64,000 nucleotides of DNA from Elusimicrobiota bacterium (GTDB taxonomy: Bacteria > Elusimicrobiota > Elusimicrobia > Elusimicrobiales > UBA9959). This document shows, in pieces, positions 23,495 to 32,094 of the stretch; the first letter of the stretch is position 1; the number at the start of each line of letters is the position of its first letter. A program made the translations under genes and the position numbers. Under the pieces are notes generated by a model that had not been told where the DNA came from, searched no databases, and was given only the letters and a program-made list of their open reading frames with translations. Where the stretch lies: NCBI GenBank assembly GCA_026388155.1, contig JAPLKI010000025.1, forward strand, positions 124,001 through 188,000, given 5' to 3'.

Positions 23495-25450
23495 GTGTTG
23501 AAAAAAATATTGCCGGTATTGATCCTTATCTCCATGACAGCGCAAATAAAAGCCCAAAATCCGTCCAGTTCAGCTTTTCGCTCTTTCACCCTGGTCCATT
23601 TCCTGCCGGCGGATTTTTCCGGAGCCGAACTTAATGGTCTGGCTGAACCCGAATTGAAAGACGGGCTTTTCCGGCTTGTAAAGAAAAGCTCTCAAACCCC
23701 GGAGGCCTTTTTAGTTTCGCGGGAAATAAAGACCGCCTTCCCTTTTAACGAGCTGCTGATGAGCGCCAACGCCGATCTGGGCGTTGACGGCGCCTCGCGC
23801 CTTGAAGCCAGAGTGAAAACCGCGGACGGCTGGAGCCCCTGGTTTGATTTCGGGCTGTTCCGCTCCGGCGGCTCCGCCAGCGTGAAAGGCCAGGAAAATG
23901 AATTCGGTAAAATGGAAGTGGACATCTTAAAGCTCAAAACAAAAGCTTTTGCCCTGCGCTACCGCTTCACGCTAATCTCCAAAGAGGACGGCGCCGCTTT
24001 AAGGCTGGTTTCAGCCGCTTACACCGACACCACCCTGCCTTTTGACGAGTCAGCCGCCATAAAAAAAGGCAGTGACGCGAAACAGCTTAAACTTACCGTC
24101 CCCTGTTATTCGCAAATGCTCCAGCAGGTAAACTACTCAGGCGACATATGCAGTCCGGTGTCCCTTGCCATGGTTATGAATTATTACGGGCAAAAAGTGC
24201 TTCCGCTTGAAACCGCCTCAGCGGTGCTGGACAGCCAGGAAATCATATACGGTAACTGGGGCTTTAACACCGCCTATGCCGGTTCCAAAGGGCTTTACGC
24301 CTTTCTGACAAGACTTAATTCCATGTCCGAAGCCGAGGCCTATCTTTCGCGCGGACTTACGCTAATAGCAAGCGTCACCTTCGGCCCCGATGAAGTCAGG
24401 AACTCACCGCTGAAAAAAACAAAAGGCCATCTGCTGGTCATAAAAGGCTTTGACGCCAAAGGCGATGTGCTGGCGAACGACCCCGCCGCCCCCGAAGAAA
24501 AAACCGTGGAGCGGATTTATAACCGCAAAGAATTCGCCCGCGCCTGGCTGAAAAACAAATACGGCACCGCTTACGCCGTGGCCAACAGCCTTAACTCTTT
24601 TTTAGCGGTCAAAACCCCTTACACTGAAATGTTCTCCATGCCCCCGGCGAATGCGGAAGAGCGTAAAAAATTAATTGAAACGCAGCTTTTAATGGGGGAG
24701 CCCGCGGACATCCTTGAGGCGCAGGGCCAATGGGCTAAAATAGAGGCCGGCGACCAGAAAACCACGTCGGCAGGCGGAAAAGACCTTAAACCCTACTCCG
24801 GCTGGGTAAAACTTGAAGACCTGGCTTTTTCCCCCCCGTTCGAAGCCGACGCCGTGATAAAGGTTAAAAGATCGGCCGCGACGTCCGATGGAGACAGCAA
24901 AACCCTCTCGCTCGGCACTGAAGTTAAAATCACAGGCAGGAAATCAGGAAAACTGGAAATATTAACGGCCGACTCCCTGACGGGCGAAATAAGCGAGAAA
25001 GACATAAACCGGCTGCCTTTGAAGGCCGCGGCGCCGGAACTGCGCAGGAATATACTCTCCGCCGCGAAGCTTTTTCTTAAGGATGACTATTACTGGGGCG
25101 GGCGCTCGGCCTGGGGCATAGACTGCTCCGGCCTTGTAAACCTCGCCTACCGGGCCTGGGGAGTGGCCCTTCCAAGAAACGCCTCCGACCAGTTCAATCG
25201 CGGAAAATCAGTTTCACGCGAAGACCTCAAAATTGCCGACCTTATTTTTTCCTCTGAAAAGGACAAGCCGAAAAACATAAGCCATGTAATGCTTTACGCC
25301 GGGAACGGCCGCCTGATAGAGGCCACGCAGGACACCGGGTCCGTGAGGGAAGTTTCCTTCCTTGAAAAGTTCGGCCTGGATTTCGCAAAAATAAAGAACG
25401 GGGCGCTGGTAAACGGCAAAAAGATATTTTTTAAAACGGTGATAAAGTAG
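23495..25450 (+). CDS. C39-like peptidase fused to NlpC/P60 hydrolase, secreted
   Basis: 651 residues with a GTG start (a TTG follows). Signal peptide 1-20; a beta-rich domain (about 30-180); a C39-like cysteine peptidase domain (about 200-365) with Gly-Asp-Ile-Cys219-Ser-Pro, His312 and Asp329; an SH3-like linker region (about 375-505); and an NlpC/P60 domain (about 515-650) with Tyr-Tyr-Trp-Gly-Gly, Asp-Cys544-Ser-Gly-Leu and Ser-His597-Val. NlpC/P60 enzymes cut gamma-D-Glu to diaminopimelate bonds in peptidoglycan, and SH3 domains bind the wall. Pairing two papain-like domains in one secreted protein is unusual. Likely role: wall turnover or a secreted lytic enzyme. Confidence 0.85.
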   Translation: MLKKILPVLILISMTAQIKAQNPSSSAFRSFTLVHFLPADFSGAELNGLAEPELKDGLFRLVKKSSQTPEAFLVSREIKTAFPFNELLMSANADLGVDGASRLEARVKTADGWSPWFDFGLFRSGGSASVKGQENEFGKMEVDILKLKTKAFALRYRFTLISKEDGAALRLVSAAYTDTTLPFDESAAIKKGSDAKQLKLTVPCYSQMLQQVNYSGDICSPVSLAMVMNYYGQKVLPLETASAVLDSQEIIYGNWGFNTAYAGSKGLYAFLTRLNSMSEAEAYLSRGLTLIASVTFGPDEVRNSPLKKTKGHLLVIKGFDAKGDVLANDPAAPEEKTVERIYNRKEFARAWLKNKYGTAYAVANSLNSFLAVKTPYTEMFSMPPANAEERKKLIETQLLMGEPADILEAQGQWAKIEAGDQKTTSAGGKDLKPYSGWVKLEDLAFSPPFEADAVIKVKRSAATSDGDSKTLSLGTEVKITGRKSGKLEILTADSLTGEISEKDINRLPLKAAAPELRRNILSAAKLFLKDDYYWGGRSAWGIDCSGLVNLAYRAWGVALPRNASDQFNRGKSVSREDLKIADLIFSSEKDKPKNISHVMLYAGNGRLIEATQDTGSVREVSFLEKFGLDFAKIKNGALVNGKKIFFKTVIK

Positions 25451-25516
25451 GGCAGGAGTTAGAAGTTAGAAGTCGGAATTCTGACTACTGAATTCTGTCT
25501 ACTGGCAGTAACAATT
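25451..25516. repeat. Word-repeat gap: GAAGTTA/GAATTCTG type
   Basis: Short near-repeated words (GTTAGAA twice, then AATTCTG-ACTACTG-AATTCTG-TCTACTGG) fill the gap. Parts are mutually complementary around GAATTC. Confidence 0.6.
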
Positions 25517-25517
25517 T

Positions 25518-27140
25518 ATGACAATATCTGACAAAGTTAAAAACATCTTCCCTGCGGAGAGCGACATTCCGAAGGAAGCAAGGATCGCGCCGCTTGAGCA
25601 GAGAGATTACCTGATCGACGGAAAGATCAGGGCCTGGCGGGGGCCGGTTCACGAAGTATTATCGCCCGTAAGCCTGCAGGGCAAAAATGGCCTGAAGCGC
25701 AAACGCCTGGGCTCATACCCGCTGATGACGGAAAAAGAGGCCCTTGCGGCGCTTGACGCAGCCGTTAATGCCTATGACGAAGGCAAGGGGTGCTGGCCGA
25801 CGCTTTCGGTGGAAGCGCGCGCGGCGCACATGGAAGAGTTTGTCTACCGCATGAAGGAAAAGCGGACCGAAGTGGTAAACCTGCTTATGTGGGAAATAGG
25901 AAAATCCCTTGAAGACTCCCAAAAAGAATTTGACCGCACGGTGGAATACGTCATTGACACCGTAAACGCGCTGAAAGACCTGGACCGGACCGCTTCGCGC
26001 CTGTCCATAGCGCAGGGGGTGATAGCGCAGATAAAGCGCGCGCCGCTCGGCGTGGCGCTCTGCATGGGCCCCTACAACTATCCGCTTAACGAAACATTCA
26101 CAACCCTGATACCCGCAATACTTATGGGCAATACCGTAGTTTTCAAACCGCCAAAATACGGCGTGCTGCTGCACCGCCCGCTGCTTGAGGCTTTCCGCGA
26201 CTCTTTCCCCAAAGGCGTGGTGAACACGCTTTACGGCGAGGGCAGAAAGATAATCGGCCCCATAATGAAAACGGGCGAAGTGAATGTGCTGGCGTTTATC
26301 GGCTCAAGTAAAGTGGCCGACATTTTAAAACAACAGCACCCCAAGCCTCACCGCCTGCGCTGCGTGCTGGGTCTTGACGCCAAGAACGCCGGCATAATAC
26401 TGCCCGACGCCGACATTGACCTGGCGGTAAGCGAAAGCCTGACCGGCGCGCTTTCCTACAACGGCCAGCGCTGCACCGCTCTTAAAATACTGTTCGTCCA
26501 CCGCTCCGTGCAAAGCGAATTTATTGAAAAACTGGTAACCGCCATAGAAAATATGAAATTGGGCATGCCCTGGGAACCAAAAGTTAAGATCACCCCCCTG
26601 CCGGAAGACGACAAGATATCCTACCTGGCCGAAGTAATAGCCGACGCCAAACAGCGCGGCGCCGAAGTAATAAACGAAAGCGGGGGGCTCGTAAACGGCA
26701 ATTTTGTCTACCCGGCCGTAGTCTACCCGGTCAATGAAAAAATGCGTCTGTGGCGGGAGGAGCAGTTCGGGCCGGTAATACCCGTGGCGCCTTTTGACGA
26801 TATAAAAGAGCCGCTGAAATATGTGGTGGACTCGGATTTCGGCCAGCAGGTAAGCGTTTTCGGGCGGGACACGGATAAAATCGCCCCGATGCTGGACACT
26901 TTGGTGAACCAGGTCTGCCGCGTGAATATAAACAGCCAATGCCAGCGCGGGCCGGACATTTTTCCGTTCACCGGCAGGAAAGACTCGGCCGAAGGCACTC
27001 TTTCCGTGTCCGACGCCCTGCGGGTATTTTCAATAAGGACGCTGGTGGCGGCCAAGGATTCGGACACCAACAAAAAACTTATCCGCGATATACTGCGCAA
27101 CCGCAAGTCAAAATTTTTGTCAACGGATTTTATACTTTAG
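25518..27140 (+). CDS. gapN: GapN-like non-phosphorylating glyceraldehyde-3-phosphate dehydrogenase
   Basis: 540 residues, longer than the typical 475-500. The aldehyde dehydrogenase fold is clear: Gly-Pro-Tyr-Asn187-Tyr-Pro-Leu-Asn, Val-Phe-Lys-Pro-Pro-Lys (208-213), and the active-site Cys319 in Asn-Gly-Gln-Arg-Cys-Thr, a pattern characteristic of GapN. GapN oxidises glyceraldehyde-3-phosphate to 3-phosphoglycerate with NADP+, bypassing the ATP-forming step of glycolysis. The usual Glu-Leu-Gly-Gly-Lys segment, whose Glu is the general base, reads Gly-Leu-Asp-Ala-Lys (285-289) here. The substrate call is by overall similarity; another aldehyde is possible. Confidence 0.8.
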   Translation: MTISDKVKNIFPAESDIPKEARIAPLEQRDYLIDGKIRAWRGPVHEVLSPVSLQGKNGLKRKRLGSYPLMTEKEALAALDAAVNAYDEGKGCWPTLSVEARAAHMEEFVYRMKEKRTEVVNLLMWEIGKSLEDSQKEFDRTVEYVIDTVNALKDLDRTASRLSIAQGVIAQIKRAPLGVALCMGPYNYPLNETFTTLIPAILMGNTVVFKPPKYGVLLHRPLLEAFRDSFPKGVVNTLYGEGRKIIGPIMKTGEVNVLAFIGSSKVADILKQQHPKPHRLRCVLGLDAKNAGIILPDADIDLAVSESLTGALSYNGQRCTALKILFVHRSVQSEFIEKLVTAIENMKLGMPWEPKVKITPLPEDDKISYLAEVIADAKQRGAEVINESGGLVNGNFVYPAVVYPVNEKMRLWREEQFGPVIPVAPFDDIKEPLKYVVDSDFGQQVSVFGRDTDKIAPMLDTLVNQVCRVNINSQCQRGPDIFPFTGRKDSAEGTLSVSDALRVFSIRTLVAAKDSDTNKKLIRDILRNRKSKFLSTDFIL

Positions 27141-27222
27141 ATGCATAGCAATTTAGACGCATAGCAATACAGATGTATAGCAATGCGGCCAGCATACCAC
27201 GCATCTACGCGTCTATGCCTCT
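27141..27222. repeat. Word-repeat gap: GCATAGCAAT tandem with facing arm
   Basis: Three near copies of AGACGCATAGCAAT-like words are followed by GCATCTACGCGTCTATGC, which is complementary to them. It lies between gapN and nth. Confidence 0.65.
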
Positions 27223-27237
27223 TTGTCTGCTAACTTT

Positions 27238-27867
27238 ATGAACAAAAACACAGTCGAAATAATTAAAATTCTAAAAACATCTTACCCCAAAGCCGGCTGC
27301 TCGCTCAGCCACAAAAGCCCTTTTGAACTGCTGATAGCCACCATCCTTTCAGCCCAGTGCACCGACGAACGCGTGAACATGGTAACGCCGGAACTGTTCA
27401 AAAAATATTCCGGACCGGCTGAAATGGCGGCCGCCCCTTTAAGCGCGTTGGAAACGCTTATACGCTCCACCGGTTTTTACCATTCAAAAGCGCTCTCAAT
27501 TAAAGAAGCCGCGCGCGGCGTGGCCGAAGATTTCGGCGGCAAAGTTCCCGCCGACATGGAAAAACTGCTTACGCTGCGCGGCGTGGCGCGAAAAACCGCC
27601 AATGTGGTTCTGGGCTCGGCCTACGGCATAGCGGAAGGCGTGGTGGTGGACACCCATGTAAAACGGCTGGCTTTCCGTTTGGATTTCACAAAAGAAACAG
27701 ACCCGGTAAAAATAGAACGGGACCTGATGGCCCGAATCCCCAAATCAGACTGGATATGGTTCGCCCACGCTTTGGTTATGCATGGCCGCGCCGTTTGCGA
27801 TGCCCGCAAACCGCTGTGCGGGAAATGTCCCCTGACCGCCCTCTGCCCGAAGAAGGGGATAGGATAG
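27238..27867 (+). CDS. nth: Endonuclease III
   Basis: 209 residues from the ATG at 27238, where the alignment with the family begins; an upstream in-frame TTG adds five residues. It has the helix-hairpin-helix Leu-Arg-Gly-Val-Ala-Arg-Lys-Thr-Ala-Asn-Val-Val (113-124) with catalytic Lys119, and Val-Asp138-Thr-His. The C-terminal Cys-x6-Cys-x2-Cys-x5-Cys binds a 4Fe-4S cluster. It removes oxidised pyrimidines and nicks at the abasic site. Exonuclease III is encoded at 47248. Confidence 0.95.
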   Translation: MNKNTVEIIKILKTSYPKAGCSLSHKSPFELLIATILSAQCTDERVNMVTPELFKKYSGPAEMAAAPLSALETLIRSTGFYHSKALSIKEAARGVAEDFGGKVPADMEKLLTLRGVARKTANVVLGSAYGIAEGVVVDTHVKRLAFRLDFTKETDPVKIERDLMARIPKSDWIWFAHALVMHGRAVCDARKPLCGKCPLTALCPKKGIG

Positions 27868-28311
27868 AGGGGCAGAGGATTTTCCATTTCAATCCACTCC
27901 CGCCTTTTCAGAGGTGAGAAACAGTAGAGGCTGGAAGCAGCCCCGGCCTTTGTGCATTGTGAAGGATCCGGCCCATAAATTCCGCCGGAATTTGAAGAAC
28001 GGCTGAAAACCCCGTCCGATTCGCACCCCGTCCCGCTATGATAACCGCTCTTGAAAGGTTCGCGGAGTGCGGCGTTATGCGCTACGCCGTGGTGCGGTTC
28101 CGCCGTCCCGAATGCGGTCAGGCTATGCCAATGCCGTATCAGGAGCTATGCCCCGCTCTTTTGGATTATAACGTTCAGCCCAAAAGGGCGGGGCTATGCT
28201 CATCAGACGGCCTGGGTTATGCTCGCGGCCTTCTCCTGCAAGCGCAGGGGGCTGTGTCCCAATCGCGCGGTAAAACTGATAAAATTAACCGGTAATCCAG
28301 GAGCGACACGG
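27868..28311. other. Intergenic region of 444 bases with repeats
   Basis: No gene seen. It holds several GCTATGC/GTTATGC words (28077, 28122, 28146, 28193, 28217) and a GCCCCGC inverted repeat at 28150-28194. Codons upstream of 28312 in the YfhO frame are translated repeat sequence and not part of the protein. Confidence 0.5.
28150..28194. repeat. GCCCCGC inverted repeat, copy 4
   Basis: GCCCCGCTCTTTTGG and CCAAAAGGGCGGGGC face each other across 15 bases. Confidence 0.7.
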
Positions 28312-30450
28312 ATGAAAACGGCTATTCGGAACAAGATCCTTTTCCTTGCGGGTATTTTCGCGGCATACGCCCTGATCTTTTCCCACATAACCTTTTTCAA
28401 TTACCATACGACCGGGGAACCGCTGGAAGATTTTTTCATGCTCCAGTATTATGTCGCGAGCATACTTAACGGGACCCTGCCTTTATGGGACCCTTTTAAC
28501 AATAACGGTCAGCCTTTTATTATCCACTCTCTTTTTGTGCAGTATTCCCCCATACACACGATAAGCGCCCTGGCGCTGAAATTGGCGTGGTTCTTTATCC
28601 GCTTCAATATCAATCACGCGGTGAAATTCATACTCTTCGTCTACATGACCGTGTTTACCGCCGGGCTCTATAAATTTTACGGCTATTTTTCAGAAACAAA
28701 AAACAAAACCATCCCGCTTTTTATCGCCTTTGCCGCCTGTTTCGCTTACGCCGCCGCACACGATAATTTCGGGCTTTATATAACGCCTCTTCAAATCTAC
28801 ACTTTTGTGCCTTTCTGCCTGTATTACACTTGCAGATATATAGACGGCGGCGAACCCGGAGTCCTGCTCCGGCTTATTTTTTACTATGTCCTCTTCATTT
28901 GCCATGCGGGAGCCTATGCCGTCCCGATCTCCCTTATCCTGCTCACTTATGCCGCGGCGCTTATCTCGGCTGCGACTAAGGAGGGCAAATCGCGGCTGCT
29001 TGATTCCCTGACGGCGAATAAAGGAGTTATACTGGCCTTTCTGGTAATGGCTGCGGCCGCTTTGCTGTATAAGTTTTACGTCTACCGGATAGAATTGCCG
29101 AAATTCACCCGGATCGGCAGAGACCTGGAAAATATCTCATTCGCCCAGTTTTTAAACGCCAAGCAGGGTCCCTGGGGATTCCGGCGGCTGGCCTGTTTTC
29201 TGCCGGGTGTTTCCCTGTTCTATACCGGGCCTCTCAGTCTTTTCTTTTTCCTCTACGGTGTCGCGGGGCCGGGGTCCTTCAAAAAGTATCTCCCCCACAT
29301 CGCCACGCTGTTATTCGCGGGTTCGGTCTGCGCGATGCAAACCTCTCCGTTCCTTATTCTGTATTACGTGCTGCTCTTCCCGTTCCTGAGAAAGATCATG
29401 TACTGGGGCGTGATATACGACACGCTGATCATATTTTATATGTTGTTCGTCTCTATCGGGATCGAACGCTTTGCGGCCTCTACTCAATATAAGGCGAAGG
29501 CGGGCGCTGTCGCGGCGGCCGCGTTATATCTCTGGTTCGGATATAAGTGCGCGAATATTCTCATCCCCGCGTCGTTTGTCGCTCTCCTGGCGGCGAAACT
29601 TTATTTCACGGCCGCCGCGAAGCGCAAAAACATCCTGATCGGCCTGAGCTGCGGATTGATCTCGCTGGAAATCGGCGCGCACTATCTTCTATCCTTTAAA
29701 CACATCCGCGAGGTGCAGCGCGTCTTTTACGGTTCAGAAAGCGTTTTTGACGGGACACGGGACCTGGGCTATATCTTCTACGCGAAGAGAAGCCTTCACC
29801 GGAAACAAAAATTTGAGTGCTGGGGCTTCAGCCTGCCTTTGATAACCAGAACCGCCACCTATTACCCATGGAACAGTTTTTTAATGCTGAAAAATCAGGA
29901 GCTTTGCGACAGACTCCTGGATATCGGGAATAAAAAACTAAAGTATGGAATGACGGATGATATGATAAGAACGGACCTGAATTTCGCCGTTGTCCGCAGC
30001 AGCGGCGAGATGGCCGCCGCGTTAAAAGCCGATCCCGGCAGGGATTTCCTGCTGGTTCCCGACAGCGCAAAAGCGGAAGAAATAGCGAAAGCCGCCGGGC
30101 CGGTGGCTGCAGGGACCAAGCGCGCTTATACGGTGGAGTATTTCGACCCCAACGTGTTGCGATTCAAGGTGGAGGCGGCCGGGCCGGGCGTCGTATATTA
30201 TGCCGACGCGTACGACAAAAACTGGCGGGTAAAGATCAACGGCGTAAAAGACACCGTGTATCTCGCGAATTGCAATTTCAAGGCCGTATTTTTACCCCAT
30301 GCCGGTTCGTACGAGATCGAGTTCAGATATTTCCCGAAAGTGTTTGTTTTTCTTTTTTTACTTTCAAACATCTCGATAGCCGGCATGATACTTTATATTT
30401 ACCGGATAGAACGGCGGCATCGTTTCAGAAGCGGGATTTTTAAAATGTAG
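28312..30450 (+). CDS. YfhO-like multi-pass membrane protein
   Basis: 712 residues from the ATG at 28312, which has AGGAG eight bases upstream and begins with a basic start and a membrane helix. About 12 membrane helices occupy residues 8-480; the first large loop contains Pro-Leu-Trp-Asp-Pro-Phe-Asn-Asn-Asn-Gly-Gln-Pro, typical of YfhO and related GT-C-fold glycosyltransferases. The C-terminal part has Tyr-Tyr-Ala-Asp-Ala-Tyr-Asp-Lys-Asn-Trp and Tyr-Glu-Ile-Glu-Phe-Arg-Tyr, the YfhO ending, then a last helix. In Firmicutes YfhO helps glycosylate lipoteichoic acid. Here it may add sugars from lipid carriers to envelope glycans; the acceptor is unknown. Confidence 0.75.
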   Translation: MKTAIRNKILFLAGIFAAYALIFSHITFFNYHTTGEPLEDFFMLQYYVASILNGTLPLWDPFNNNGQPFIIHSLFVQYSPIHTISALALKLAWFFIRFNINHAVKFILFVYMTVFTAGLYKFYGYFSETKNKTIPLFIAFAACFAYAAAHDNFGLYITPLQIYTFVPFCLYYTCRYIDGGEPGVLLRLIFYYVLFICHAGAYAVPISLILLTYAAALISAATKEGKSRLLDSLTANKGVILAFLVMAAAALLYKFYVYRIELPKFTRIGRDLENISFAQFLNAKQGPWGFRRLACFLPGVSLFYTGPLSLFFFLYGVAGPGSFKKYLPHIATLLFAGSVCAMQTSPFLILYYVLLFPFLRKIMYWGVIYDTLIIFYMLFVSIGIERFAASTQYKAKAGAVAAAALYLWFGYKCANILIPASFVALLAAKLYFTAAAKRKNILIGLSCGLISLEIGAHYLLSFKHIREVQRVFYGSESVFDGTRDLGYIFYAKRSLHRKQKFECWGFSLPLITRTATYYPWNSFLMLKNQELCDRLLDIGNKKLKYGMTDDMIRTDLNFAVVRSSGEMAAALKADPGRDFLLVPDSAKAEEIAKAAGPVAAGTKRAYTVEYFDPNVLRFKVEAAGPGVVYYADAYDKNWRVKINGVKDTVYLANCNFKAVFLPHAGSYEIEFRYFPKVFVFLFLLSNISIAGMILYIYRIERRHRFRSGIFKM

Positions 30451-30554
30451 TACAATGATCATGTTAAGAGAAACATAAATAACGGATTTTTGTCCGGATA
30501 GGGAGTATCTCCGCTTAAAGGCAATCACTTTATTCCTTCCAGATTCCCAAAACT

Positions 30555-32009
30555 ATGCAAATTTACCCGCAGGAAACAGCGAAGTCCCTTATAGAAAAAA
30601 TTCAGACCGGTCAGGAGATTATCCTTGAGTCCGGCAAGTTGCCGGTCCTTAAAAGCGAGACAGGTTCCTCTCCCATGCTTAGCCATAAGCTGTCGCTTTC
30701 CCAGCTTATGGGCTTTATACAGGAAATAGGGCCGGCCGACAGCTGCGACTGGCTCGCTCAACTGAAACCGGTAAAATTTGAATATGCCTGCGGCGCGAAA
30801 ATGGTACAGGTCGTCTGCTCCCCTGAGGGTGAACAGCTGGCCGTAAGAATAACTTTGATCGGGAGCCGCGACTGGAAGGAGGAAACGCGCCAGCCCTCCG
30901 CTGCGCCTGCCGCGGCTGAGCCGGAGATAAACGCCCTGCTGCGCAAGATGTTCACGCTGGGCGCTTCGGACCTGCATCTTACCTCCTGCCACCTGCCTAT
31001 AGTACGTGTTAACGGCGATATGAAAGAGCTCTATGACGAGCCGATAGTGAGAACTGACCGTGTGAGCGCTCTGCTCGGCGCTATCATGCCCGCCCATAAC
31101 GCGGCGCAATTCGAAGAAATACGCGATACCGATTTTGCCTATGAAATAGCCGGCCTAGCCCGTTTCCGCGTGAATGTTTTCATGGACAGTTACGGCATGG
31201 GGGCGGTCTTCCGGCAGGTCCCGACAGAGATATTTACGGCTGAAAAGCTCGGATTGCCCAGGGAAATACTCGACCTCTGCTTTCTCACTAAGGGGCTGGT
31301 GCTGGTGACCGGGCCCACCGGGTCAGGCAAGTCCACCACCCTCTGCGCGATGGTGGACTATATAAACCGCCACCGCAAGGCGCATATCATAACCATAGAG
31401 GACCCCATTGAGTTCGTGCATCATAAGAAGAATTGCCTTATAAACCAGCGCGAGGTGCACGTGCACACACGGTCTTTCGCACAGGCCCTGCGCGCCGCGC
31501 TGCGCGAGGACCCGGATATAATACTGGTGGGCGAAATGCGCGACCTTGAGACCATTGCCATCGCCATAGAGACGGCGGAGACGGGACACCTGGTTTTCGG
31601 GACTCTTCACACCGCCACTGCCGCTTCCACGGTAGACCGCGTAATAGACCAGTTCCCGGCCGACAGGCAGTCGCAGATACGGTCAATGCTGTCCATCTCG
31701 CTGAAAGGAGTTATCGCCCAGACGCTCTGCAAAAAGACAGATGGCGGGCGGGTGGCCGCCATGGAAGTTCTGTTCGTGACCAGCGCGATAGCCAACCTTA
31801 TACGCGAGGGGAAGATATACCAGATCCCTTCCATTATGCAGACCAGTAAAAAACACGGCATGACCACGTTCAACGACGCACTTTTTAAATACGTGCTGGA
31901 CAAGGTCGTGGAGCCGGAGGAGGCTTACATTAAGGCGACGGACAAACCGGCCTTCGTGGCCATGCTTAAAGCAAAAGGGATACCCATGAACCTGAGCGAG
32001 CTTAAGTAG
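30555..32009 (+). CDS. pilT: PilT-type twitching ATPase with extra N-terminal domain
   Basis: 484 residues against about 345-370 for PilT. From about 125 onward it is a complete PilT: Gly-Ala-Ser-Asp-Leu-His-Leu, Walker A Gly-Pro-Thr-Gly-Ser-Gly-Lys-Ser-Thr, the Asp-box Ile-Glu-Asp-Pro, Walker B Ile-Leu-Val-Gly-Glu-Met-Arg-Asp, and Gly-Thr-Leu-His-Thr. The ATPase pulls in type IV pili at the inner-membrane base. Residues 1-120 look like a diverged copy of the PilT N-domain without its motifs. No other pilus gene is in the window. The ribosome site is weak. Confidence 0.9.
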   Translation: MQIYPQETAKSLIEKIQTGQEIILESGKLPVLKSETGSSPMLSHKLSLSQLMGFIQEIGPADSCDWLAQLKPVKFEYACGAKMVQVVCSPEGEQLAVRITLIGSRDWKEETRQPSAAPAAAEPEINALLRKMFTLGASDLHLTSCHLPIVRVNGDMKELYDEPIVRTDRVSALLGAIMPAHNAAQFEEIRDTDFAYEIAGLARFRVNVFMDSYGMGAVFRQVPTEIFTAEKLGLPREILDLCFLTKGLVLVTGPTGSGKSTTLCAMVDYINRHRKAHIITIEDPIEFVHHKKNCLINQREVHVHTRSFAQALRAALREDPDIILVGEMRDLETIAIAIETAETGHLVFGTLHTATAASTVDRVIDQFPADRQSQIRSMLSISLKGVIAQTLCKKTDGGRVAAMEVLFVTSAIANLIREGKIYQIPSIMQTSKKHGMTTFNDALFKYVLDKVVEPEEAYIKATDKPAFVAMLKAKGIPMNLSELK

Positions 32010-32094
32010 CAGGTTTCCGCCAACACCGCCTCCAAACAGCCAGCGGGTAAACGGGAATGGCCGCACCTTCTCCCCTGCATTTGCTATTCACTAT

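Noticed and set aside
27141-27222. CRISPR array
   Set aside because: Words are too short (about 14 bases), imperfect and only three; no cas genes in the window.
28051-28311. N-terminal extension of the YfhO-like protein
   Set aside because: It translates the GCCCCGC repeat and other gap sequence; the ATG at 28312 has AGGAG and starts a membrane helix.
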